DNA from: Bacteroidota bacterium
Lineage (GTDB): Bacteria; Bacteroidota; Bacteroidia; B-17B0; Aurantibacillaceae
Assembly: GCA_025360565.1 (NCBI GenBank)
Contig: JANYBY010000401.1
Span: 1-13,084 of the forward strand
DNA: 13,084 bases
Direction of reading: 5' to 3'
This document shows, one piece after another, positions 7,794-13,084 of this stretch. The notes below the pieces were generated by a model. It had not been told where the DNA came from and made no database searches. It saw only the letters and a list, made by a program, of their open reading frames with translations. Numbering within the stretch: position 1 is the stretch's first letter; each line of letters begins with the position of its first letter. The translations under genes and the position numbers were made by a program.

Positions 7794-7818
7794 AAAAATA
7801 TGGCACCTATTTTTTTTT
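7794..7818 (+). terminator. candidate intrinsic terminator between convergent genes
   Basis: AAAAATA (7794-7800) can pair with TATTTTT (7808-7814) around the loop TGGCACC, and the 3' arm runs into nine consecutive T residues (7810-7818). The stem is entirely A-T and therefore weak. The position, 22 nt after the efflux operon stop and 40 nt from the stop of the convergent T9SS gene, is right for a shared, possibly bidirectional terminator. Confidence 0.4.
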
Positions 7819-7857
7819 GAATGTAAACCGCGATTTAATTCCTCTTCCTTCGACGCA

Positions 7858-9561
7858 TCAATGAACCGAAATTTTCCCAGTTAAAATCACATTATTTTTC
7901 GTGATGATATTATAAAAATAAAGTCCTTTGGGTTGATCTGATAAATTAATTTCAGCGTAAGGATCATTTCCGTGGTTAGGAATATTGTTTAAATAAATTT
8001 TTTGTCCGGCCATGTTAATGATCTCAATTTTTGAAATATCTGAATCGGTAATAAATGAAAATTTTCCGTTATTTGGATTGGGATAAATTTTTAATTCGTT
8101 ATGGGAATTTTTTATTTCTTCTATCCCTGCGCAACAAGCGCTCATCTTATGAATATATACATCTAAATTTCCGGCGGAAGTTAAATTGTATTGTCCTGTT
8201 TCCAATTCAAAATCCACTGTTTCCTGAAAGCCGCCGCAACTGTAAATATTGCCCATGCCATCTAAAACCAAAGCGCTTCCGCCATCGTTACTAAATCCGC
8301 CCATGCCTCCGCCCCAAATAAAATCACCGTTAGCATCTAATTTTGAAAAGAAAACATCGTTATTCCCATTGCTTGTAATCGTAAAGGTTCCGGCCCCGGG
8401 ATCAAGATCTGCTGTTCCGCTGTAATGCCCTGTAGTATAAATATTTCCCGAATTATCTAGCTTAATTGAATGTCCGGCATCGGTTAAAGTTCCTCCCATT
8501 TTTTTTGCCCAAGCAAATGTTCCGTTTGAATTTAATTTGGAAATAAAAATATCGTTAGAGCCGAACGAGGTTATTGTATATGTTCCCGCATCGGCGTCAA
8601 AATCCACAGTTTCGCTAAAGTCTCCGCTAAAATAAACATTGTTCATTGCATCAACAGTTATGCAACTTCCCAGATCATTATTAATTCCTCCAATTCCTTT
8701 CGCCCAAATAAAATTTCCTGAAGGATCAAGCTTCGAAATAAAAATATCATTTAAACCAGCCGACATTAAAGTATATGTGCCTGCATTGGGATCAAAATCA
8801 ACAGTTGTTTGAAAATAACCTGTGGTATAAATATTTCCTAAAGCATCCGTCTTTATTGCCGCGGCTGATTCTGAATTAGGTCCGCCCATGCTTTTTACCC
8901 AAACAAAATTGCCCGATGCGTCAAGTTTCTGAATATAAATATCAAAACTTCCAACAGAATTTAAAGTATAAGTTCCCGCGTTGGGATCAAAATCAGTTAC
9001 TCCATTAAATATACCGCAAGTATAAACATTTCCATTAAGATCAACGGTTAATGAGTTTCCAAGTTCGCCCGGACTTCCTGTTATGCTTTTTGCCCAAACA
9101 AAATTGCCTGAAGGATCTAATTTTGAAATATAAACGCCATTGGTTCCCGGCGTGGACATTGTATAAGTGCCCGCTCCCGGATCAAAATCCATTGTTCCGT
9201 TAAAATATCCCGTAATATAAATATTTGCTGAAGCATCGGTTACAACTGAGTAACCGTCGCCATGCGCACCTGATCCTCCAAAATTTTTGGCCCAGATAAA
9301 ATTTCCCTGAGCATCTAATTTTGAAACAAAAATATCAACATTACCATTTGCCGTTAAATTAAAAATGGCGGGCCCCGGATCAAAATCAATCACTCCCGCG
9401 AAACTACCGGTAACGTAAGCATTCCCCAAAGCGTCAATCGCAATTGATTGGCCCTGTTCTCCATTTGCACCGCCAAAACTTTTAGCCCATTGAAGCGCGG
9501 GCCCCTGGGCAATGGCTGAAAAATAAAAAGAGGAGGAGAGAATTAAAAAAATATTTTTCAT
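7858..9561 (-). CDS. T9SS-exported SBBP-repeat beta-propeller protein with type A sorting domain
   Basis: The product has 567 residues. A signal peptide covers about 1-19 (MKNIFLILSSSFYFSAIAQG). Seven SBBP repeats follow, each running from a W-A-K motif through D-x-x-G-N-x-Y-x-x-G-x-F and V-D-F-D-P-x-A-G-T-Y-T to I-S-K-L-D-x-x-G-N-F. The repeat Trp residues fall at 25, 90, 156, 221, 286, 351 and 416, a period of 65 with one 66. This predicts a seven-bladed propeller. Residues from about 485 to 567 form the T9SS type A sorting domain, with KIYPNPNNGKFSF (491-503), MAGQKIY (517-523) and PKGLYFYNIITKNN (544-557). The protein should cross the outer membrane through the type IX system, with the domain removed or used for attachment. 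The ligand is unknown, and adhesion or binding at the cell surface is the usual guess. It stands alone: convergent to the efflux operon and 172 nt from the next gene upstream. Confidence 0.93.
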   Translation of the reverse strand: MKNIFLILSSSFYFSAIAQGPALQWAKSFGGANGEQGQSIAIDALGNAYVTGSFAGVIDFDPGPAIFNLTANGNVDIFVSKLDAQGNFIWAKNFGGSGAHGDGYSVVTDASANIYITGYFNGTMDFDPGAGTYTMSTPGTNGVYISKLDPSGNFVWAKSITGSPGELGNSLTVDLNGNVYTCGIFNGVTDFDPNAGTYTLNSVGSFDIYIQKLDASGNFVWVKSMGGPNSESAAAIKTDALGNIYTTGYFQTTVDFDPNAGTYTLMSAGLNDIFISKLDPSGNFIWAKGIGGINNDLGSCITVDAMNNVYFSGDFSETVDFDADAGTYTITSFGSNDIFISKLNSNGTFAWAKKMGGTLTDAGHSIKLDNSGNIYTTGHYSGTADLDPGAGTFTITSNGNNDVFFSKLDANGDFIWGGGMGGFSNDGGSALVLDGMGNIYSCGGFQETVDFELETGQYNLTSAGNLDVYIHKMSACCAGIEEIKNSHNELKIYPNPNNGKFSFITDSDISKIEIINMAGQKIYLNNIPNHGNDPYAEINLSDQPKGLYFYNIITKNNVILTGKISVH

Positions 9562-9630
9562 GTAATTTGGATGAATATTTATATCTAAGATATGAAGATT
9601 TTGATAAGATTTCGGATTTATTTTTCTATA

Positions 9631-9694
9631 GAGGCAGGAAGCAAGAGTCAGGACATAAGGGAGACAAGACGAGAGGCAGAAACAAGAAACAAAC
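9631..9694 (+). repeat. purine-rich intergenic tract with AGGCA/CAAGA units
   Basis: About 80% of these 64 bases are A or G and only two are T. Short units such as GAGGCAG (9631 and 9673), CAAGA and GAAAC recur irregularly. The tract lies between two same-strand genes and directly abuts the GGAG-rich element that reaches the glycosyltransferase stop codon. No coding potential is convincing here. It may be a degenerate dispersed repeat of unknown function. Confidence 0.45.
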
Positions 9695-9697
9695 TAA

Positions 9698-9736
9698 ACT
9701 CCGTGTTCCTCTGTGGTCTCCGCGTCTCCGTGGTTA
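9698..9736 (-). repeat. GGAG-rich intergenic element starting at the glycosyltransferase stop codon
   Basis: Read on the minus strand, the element begins with the glycosyltransferase TAA and continues as CCACGGAGACGCGGAG, then ACCACAGAGGAACACGGAG. CACGGAG occurs twice. A related stretch begins at the lolD stop codon (11775-11818), in the same orientation relative to its gene. They share words such as ACGCGGA, GCGGAGA and GGAACAC. The region is visibly more GC-rich than its surroundings. The function is unknown. Confidence 0.5.
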
Positions 9737-10447
9737 GTCTCTTTTCGCGAAGCGAATTTGAAAAACACCCCAGAAAGCTTCTTTAAAAATTTTGGTGCTC
9801 ATTTTGCTTACACCTTCAACACGGTCAACAAACGTAATAGGAATCTCGGCTATTTTAAATCTTTTTTTATAAGCGCTGTATTTCATTTCAATTTGAAAAG
9901 CGTAACCCATAAATTTTATACGGTCAAGATCTATTGTTTCTAAAACTTTTCGTTTGTAACATACAAAACCCGCGGTGGTATCTTTTACATTGAACCACAG
10001 TACCGATCTTACATACAATGATGCAAAATACGAAAGCAAAATCCGTTTCATGTCCCAATTACTCACGTTGCCACCTTTTACATAACGCGAGCCAACAGTA
10101 ACGTCTGCTCCTTTTTCGCAGGATTCCAACAAACGAATAAGATCATCCGGATTGTGACTGAAATCGCAATCCATTTCAAAAATGTGTTCAAAATCTCTTT
10201 TAAGCGCCCATCTGAATCCGTGAATATACGCTGTACCCAGGCCAAGCTTACCCTTGCGCTCTTCTAAAAATAATTTATCACTGAATTCTGTTTGCAGTTG
10301 TTTTACCTTTTGTGCGGTACCGTCGGGACTCCCGTCATCCACTATCAACACATTAAAAAGGGTGGGTAAACTAAAAACCTTGCGAATCATTTTTTCAATG
10401 TTCTCAATTTCGTTGTAAGTTGGAATGATTACCAGATTTTTACCCAT
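9734..10447 (-). CDS. GT2 glycosyltransferase, polyprenol (dolichol) phosphate mannose synthase-like
   Basis: The product has 237 residues, the length of a soluble or peripheral DPM1-type catalytic domain with no C-terminal membrane helices. Family motifs run in order: VIIPTYNEIENIE (6-18), the nucleotide-binding VDDGSPDGT (36-44), KLGLGTAYIHG (67-77), the metal-binding DxD in MDCDFSHNPDD (92-102), VGSRYVKGG (118-126), and TAGFVCYKR (158-166). The C-terminal AFQIEMKY and IPITFVDRVEGVSKMS (202-217) are also typical. It should transfer a sugar, commonly mannose or glucose from its nucleotide donor, to a polyprenyl phosphate at the inner face of the membrane, feeding lipid-linked glycan or glycoprotein assembly. 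Donor sugar cannot be read from the sequence. No glycan cluster surrounds it. The TAA stop coincides with the start of a repeat element, so the final residues (AKRD) may be shaped by that element. The start ATG at 10447 is standard for the family. Confidence 0.92.
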   Translation of the reverse strand: MGKNLVIIPTYNEIENIEKMIRKVFSLPTLFNVLIVDDGSPDGTAQKVKQLQTEFSDKLFLEERKGKLGLGTAYIHGFRWALKRDFEHIFEMDCDFSHNPDDLIRLLESCEKGADVTVGSRYVKGGNVSNWDMKRILLSYFASLYVRSVLWFNVKDTTAGFVCYKRKVLETIDLDRIKFMGYAFQIEMKYSAYKKRFKIAEIPITFVDRVEGVSKMSTKIFKEAFWGVFQIRFAKRD

Positions 10448-10607
10448 GAAAGAGCGAATATAACAATTATGGTTTTATTCTTATACTATATTAATGAGCA
10501 TATTATTGTCTTTTTAAAGAAATTTGTGAATAGTTTATACGTATTAAATCCCCTGCATTGTATGCTAAACATTTGTACTTCTGCAATATTTATATAATTT
10601 TACCTTG

Positions 10608-11054
10608 GTGATAAAACGATTTAACCTAAGAGTGTACGGTATTTTAATAAGGGACAATCATGTCCTTGTTTCCGACGAATACATAAAAGGAAATAATATT
10701 ACCAAGTTTCCGGGCGGAGGCCTCGAATTTGGGGAAGGTGCCATAGATTGTTTAATAAGGGAATTTAAAGAAGAACTTGATCTTAAAATTACTGTTGCGA
10801 GGCATTTTTATACCACTGATTTTTTTGTTTCCTCATCTTTTGATACAAATAGTCAGGTAATAAGTATTTATTATATCGTTGAAACGGCACAAAAGATGAC
10901 CTTCAAAGTTTCCGAAAAACCTTTTGATTATGTGAAGAAAGCCGGAGCACAATCGTTCAGGTGGATTGAGATGAGTAAAATAAGCGATAATGATCTTACC
11001 CTGATAATTGATAAAAGAGTAGGGGAAATGTTAAGTAAAGATCAGAATAAATAA
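10608..11054 (+). CDS. NUDIX hydrolase (non-ATG start)
   Basis: The product has about 148 residues. The NUDIX box is clear in FPGGGLEFGEGAIDCL followed by IREFKEELDL. With numbering from GTG 10608, the key residues are Gly37, Glu43, Arg51, Glu52, Glu55 and Glu56. These Glu residues would bind the metal that activates water for cleavage of a nucleoside diphosphate-X substrate. One deviation is Asp58 where the consensus REUXEEXGU has Gly. The substrate is unknown. The start is either GTG 10608 (giving MIKRFNLRVYG, like family N-termini as I recall them) or TTG 10605, one codon earlier. There is no in-frame ATG before the NUDIX box, and TAA closes the frame at 10566-10568. The gene is divergent from the glycosyltransferase and lies 27 nt before lolD on the same strand, so the two may be cotranscribed. 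That pairing has no obvious functional meaning. Confidence 0.9.
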   Translation: MIKRFNLRVYGILIRDNHVLVSDEYIKGNNITKFPGGGLEFGEGAIDCLIREFKEELDLKITVARHFYTTDFFVSSSFDTNSQVISIYYIVETAQKMTFKVSEKPFDYVKKAGAQSFRWIEMSKISDNDLTLIIDKRVGEMLSKDQNK

Positions 11055-11081
11055 TTTATAGGATATTTGTAACAGAAAATA

Positions 11082-11777
11082 ATGGGCGCAGAAACTAAAT
11101 TGGGTCACGAAACAAAAACCGATAATGTGATCGTTGCTAAAGGCATTCATAAAAAATATGGCGACCTTGAAATTTTAAAAGGTGTTGACCTTGAAATAAA
11201 ACAAGGAGAGATCGTTTCCATTGTGGGTTCTTCGGGCGCAGGCAAAACAACCTTGCTTACTATTTTGGGTACCTTGGATAGGCCTAATAGCGGCGAGGTA
11301 ATAATTAATAATGAAAATGTTTTTGGATTAGGAGATAAAAAATTAGCGGCTTTCAGAAATTTAAATATTGGCTTTGTTTTTCAGTTTCATCAGTTATTGC
11401 CCGAGTTTACTGCTTTGGAAAATGTTATTATTCCCGCTCTTATTGGCAAACAAAATAAAAAAGACGCCGAAAAAAAAGCTGCTGAATTATTAGAACTTTT
11501 TAATTTAAAGGACCGGTTAACGCACAAGCCAAATGCATTAAGTGGTGGTGAACAGCAGCGAGTAGCGGTTGCAAGGGCTTTGATCAATTCACCTAAAGTT
11601 GTTTTTGCCGATGAACCAAGCGGTAACCTTGACAGTAAGAACGCGCATGAGCTTCACCAATTGTTTTTTAAGTTAAGAGATGACCTCAATCAGACATTTG
11701 TAATTGTAACGCACAACGCGGAACTGGCCCAAATGGCCGACAGGACCTTGACGATGAAGGATGGGCGGATCGTTTAA
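11082..11777 (+). CDS. lolD: ABC transporter ATP-binding protein, LolD-type
   Basis: The 231 residues form a single nucleotide-binding domain. Walker A is GSSGAGKTT (49-57, Lys55), the Q-loop Gln101 is in FVFQFHQLLPEFTALENV, the signature is LSGGEQQR (153-160), Walker B is VVFADEP (173-179) with catalytic Glu178, and the switch His211 is in VTHN. The segment after Walker A (LLTILGTLDRPNSG), the HQLLPEFTALENV stretch and DEPSGNLDSKNA are typical of LolD, the ATPase of the LolCDE machine that releases lipoproteins from the inner membrane for the outer membrane. The related MacB/FtsE group is the alternative. No LolC/E-like permease is in the window, so the partner must be elsewhere. The ATG at 11082 adds about 15 polar residues before the conserved domain. 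A start further in is possible. The TAA stop opens a GGAG-rich repeat-like element. Confidence 0.85.
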   Translation: MGAETKLGHETKTDNVIVAKGIHKKYGDLEILKGVDLEIKQGEIVSIVGSSGAGKTTLLTILGTLDRPNSGEVIINNENVFGLGDKKLAAFRNLNIGFVFQFHQLLPEFTALENVIIPALIGKQNKKDAEKKAAELLELFNLKDRLTHKPNALSGGEQQRVAVARALINSPKVVFADEPSGNLDSKNAHELHQLFFKLRDDLNQTFVIVTHNAELAQMADRTLTMKDGRIV

Positions 11778-11818
11778 TTTACGCGGAACACAAAGAATAC
11801 CGAGAGGCGCGGAGATTT
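11775..11818 (+). repeat. GGAG-rich intergenic element starting at the lolD stop codon
   Basis: It begins with the lolD TAA and continues as TTTACGCGGAACACAAAG, then AATACCGAGAGGCGCGGAG. It resembles the element at the glycosyltransferase stop (9698-9736, minus strand), sharing ACGCGGA, GGAACAC and GCGGAGA, with the words in a different order. Orientation relative to the upstream gene is the same. It is more GC-rich than the flanking DNA and there is no clear terminator hairpin. Confidence 0.4.
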
Positions 11819-11888
11819 ATTTTTATCAGTAAGAAATGACCTTTCAACGGAATAAAAGCGAAAAATAGTTTAGCAGCTTTAAGTTATA

Positions 11889-13084
11889 GTGGAACAACCC
11901 GAAAAAATATCAGGCCAAAGATTAAGATCTATTATTGGCGGATCAATTGGCAATTTGGTTGAATGGTACGATTGGTATGCTTATTCAGCATTCTCCTTAT
12001 ATTTTTCTTCGGCTTTTTTTCCGCAACAGGATGCAACAGCCCAATTATTGAACACCGCCGGAATTTTCGCCGTCGGATTTTTAATGCGACCCATTGGAGG
12101 ATGGATGTTTGGCGGTATTGCTGATAGGATCGGCAGGAAAAAAGCAATGACACTGTCTGTTTTATTAATGTCGTTAGGCTCTTTGCTCATCGCCCTTACA
12201 CCGGGTTACAATACAATTGGCGTTATGGCACCTGTGCTATTGCTTATTGCACGACTTCTGCAAGGATTAAGTGTAGGCGGCGAATACGGTGTTTCGGCAA
12301 CTTACTTAAGCGAAATGGCCACAAAGAACAGAAGAGGTTTTTATTCAAGTTTTCAATATGTAACGCTTGTGGGTGGACAATTAATTGCCCTGGGCATTCA
12401 GCTTATTTTACAAAAATTAATTTTAACCGAGGAGCAGCTGCACGAATGGGGCTGGAGAATACCATTTGTAATTGGCGCCATCCTCGCGCTGGTGGCTCTT
12501 TATTTAAGAAGAAGTCTTCAGGAAACGGAATCATTTGCAACGGAAAAAGTGAGCTCCGAAAAAAAAGGCTCCATTAAAGAATTATTAAAACACCCTAAAG
12601 CCATTTTAACTGTTATGGGTTTAACATTAGGAGGAACACTTGCCTTTTATACCTACACAAATTACATGCAGAAATTTTTGGTTAACACCGTTCATCTTAC
12701 AAAAGGAGAATCAACCCTTATTTCTTTTATTTCTTTATTAATTTTTGTTGTGTTGCAACCACTGTTCGGTGCTTTGTCTGATAAGATAGGAAGAAAACCT
12801 TTACTGATAGGTTTTGGAATTATGGGAACGCTTTGTACAGTTCCGCTTTTAACCGCTTTAGGAAATACTCACTCATTGTATGCAGCATTTTTTTTATTAA
12901 TGGCAGGACTTTTAATTGTAAGCGGTTACACAAGTATTAATGCAGTTGTGAAAGCCGAATTATTTCCGGCCGAGATCAGGGCTCTTGGTGTTGGTTTACC
13001 ATATGCACTAACGGTTGCCATCTTTGGCGGCACAGCCGAATACCTTGCTTTGTGGTTTAAAAATGCGGGACACGAATCTTATTT
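11889..13084 (+). CDS. kgtP: MFS metabolite:H+ symporter, alpha-ketoglutarate permease-like (3' end outside window)
   Basis: At least 398 residues are visible and the frame is open at the window end. E. coli KgtP has about 432, so only the last helix or so is missing. The sequence closely follows KgtP as I know it: GNLVEWYDWYAYS (21-33), FLMRPIGGWMFGGIADRIGR (64-83), RLLQGLSVGGEYG (122-134), SSFQYVTLVGGQL (153-165), EWGWRIPF (186-193), QPLFGALSDKIGR (290-302) and AELFPAEIRALGVGLPYA (356-373). The product should import a dicarboxylate such as 2-oxoglutarate with a proton across the inner membrane. Other members of the family carry citrate, proline/betaine or shikimate, so the substrate is likely but not certain. 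The start is GTG 11889: a TAA at 11880-11882 closes the frame just upstream, and the next in-frame ATG would remove the first transmembrane helix. It is 111 nt downstream of lolD on the same strand, probably an independent unit. Confidence 0.9.
   Translation, partial: MEQPEKISGQRLRSIIGGSIGNLVEWYDWYAYSAFSLYFSSAFFPQQDATAQLLNTAGIFAVGFLMRPIGGWMFGGIADRIGRKKAMTLSVLLMSLGSLLIALTPGYNTIGVMAPVLLLIARLLQGLSVGGEYGVSATYLSEMATKNRRGFYSSFQYVTLVGGQLIALGIQLILQKLILTEEQLHEWGWRIPFVIGAILALVALYLRRSLQETESFATEKVSSEKKGSIKELLKHPKAILTVMGLTLGGTLAFYTYTNYMQKFLVNTVHLTKGESTLISFISLLIFVVLQPLFGALSDKIGRKPLLIGFGIMGTLCTVPLLTALGNTHSLYAAFFLLMAGLLIVSGYTSINAVVKAELFPAEIRALGVGLPYALTVAIFGGTAEYLALWFKNAGHESY

Noticed and set aside
7858..9561. 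Regular 195-bp DNA periodicity that might suggest a repeat array
   Set aside because: The period is exactly the 65-residue protein repeat in an intact reading frame. There are no identical short repeats with unique spacers as in CRISPR.
9592..9943. Two short plus-strand reading frames across the region upstream of the T9SS gene and the glycosyltransferase 3' end
   Set aside because: They run through the purine-rich and GGAG-rich repeats and antisense to the glycosyltransferase. The residue composition is that of translated repeat sequence.
10571..10600. Promoter for the NUDIX gene near AACATTTG
   Set aside because: The box has a mismatch and the nearest upstream TTG is only 7 nt away, so it does not fit the Bacteroidota promoter layout.
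11062..11069. GATATTTG as a -7 promoter box for lolD
   Set aside because: It misses the first consensus base, sits only 12 nt before the ATG, and has no -33 partner. The gene may be read from the NUDIX promoter.
11932..12190. Minus-strand reading frames antisense to the KgtP-like gene
   Set aside because: The plus frame encodes a clear transporter with conserved motifs through this interval, so the antisense frames are shadows.

Overview
The window is an AT-rich chromosomal segment from a member of the Bacteroidota. The best taxonomic evidence is a secreted protein with a type IX secretion (T9SS) type A C-terminal sorting domain. Two upstream sequences matching the Bacteroidota -7 promoter consensus TAnnTTTG and the lack of clear Shine-Dalgarno sequences agree with this. 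Genus cannot be assigned from what is visible.

Layout, left to right. (1) 2-481 is the 3' end of an unrecognised gene, followed by a short degenerate GTTCAAATT repeat. (2) 574-1608, minus strand, encodes a secreted six-repeat PD40/TolB-like beta-propeller. (3) 1609-1851 is a divergent intergenic region dominated by a long imperfect inverted repeat built of TACGAAT units. (4) 1852-7771, plus strand, is a tight four-gene operon: MarR regulator, RND periplasmic adaptor, RND inner-membrane pump and TolC-type outer-membrane channel. It ends near a candidate terminator. (5) 7858-9561, minus strand, is the T9SS cargo protein with seven almost exactly 65-residue SBBP repeats. (6) 9734-10447, minus strand, is a GT2 dolichol-phosphate-mannose-synthase-like glycosyltransferase. 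(7) 10608-11054 and 11082-11777, plus strand, are a NUDIX hydrolase and a LolD-type ABC ATPase. (8) 11889 to the window end is an alpha-ketoglutarate permease (KgtP-like) of the MFS metabolite:H+ symporter family. It starts with GTG and is cut by the window edge.

The one clear multi-gene system is the efflux operon. All three structural parts of a tripartite pump are present and their proton-relay residues are intact. The genes overlap or abut (4 nt overlap, 1 nt gap, 14 nt overlap), and a MarR regulator with an unusual Cys cluster is the first gene. The other genes look like ordinary envelope, lipid or metabolite functions with no evident joint pathway.

I do not see a convincing new multi-gene system. 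The more unusual signals are non-coding or structural. They are the 1659-1746 inverted repeat, a pair of GGAG-rich elements that begin exactly at the stop codons of two unrelated genes (9734 and 11777), the Cys-Cys-Cys cluster in the MarR protein, and the very regular seven-fold propeller. No stretch longer than about 250 bases lacks a gene. I saw no tRNA, rRNA, CRISPR array or transposase.
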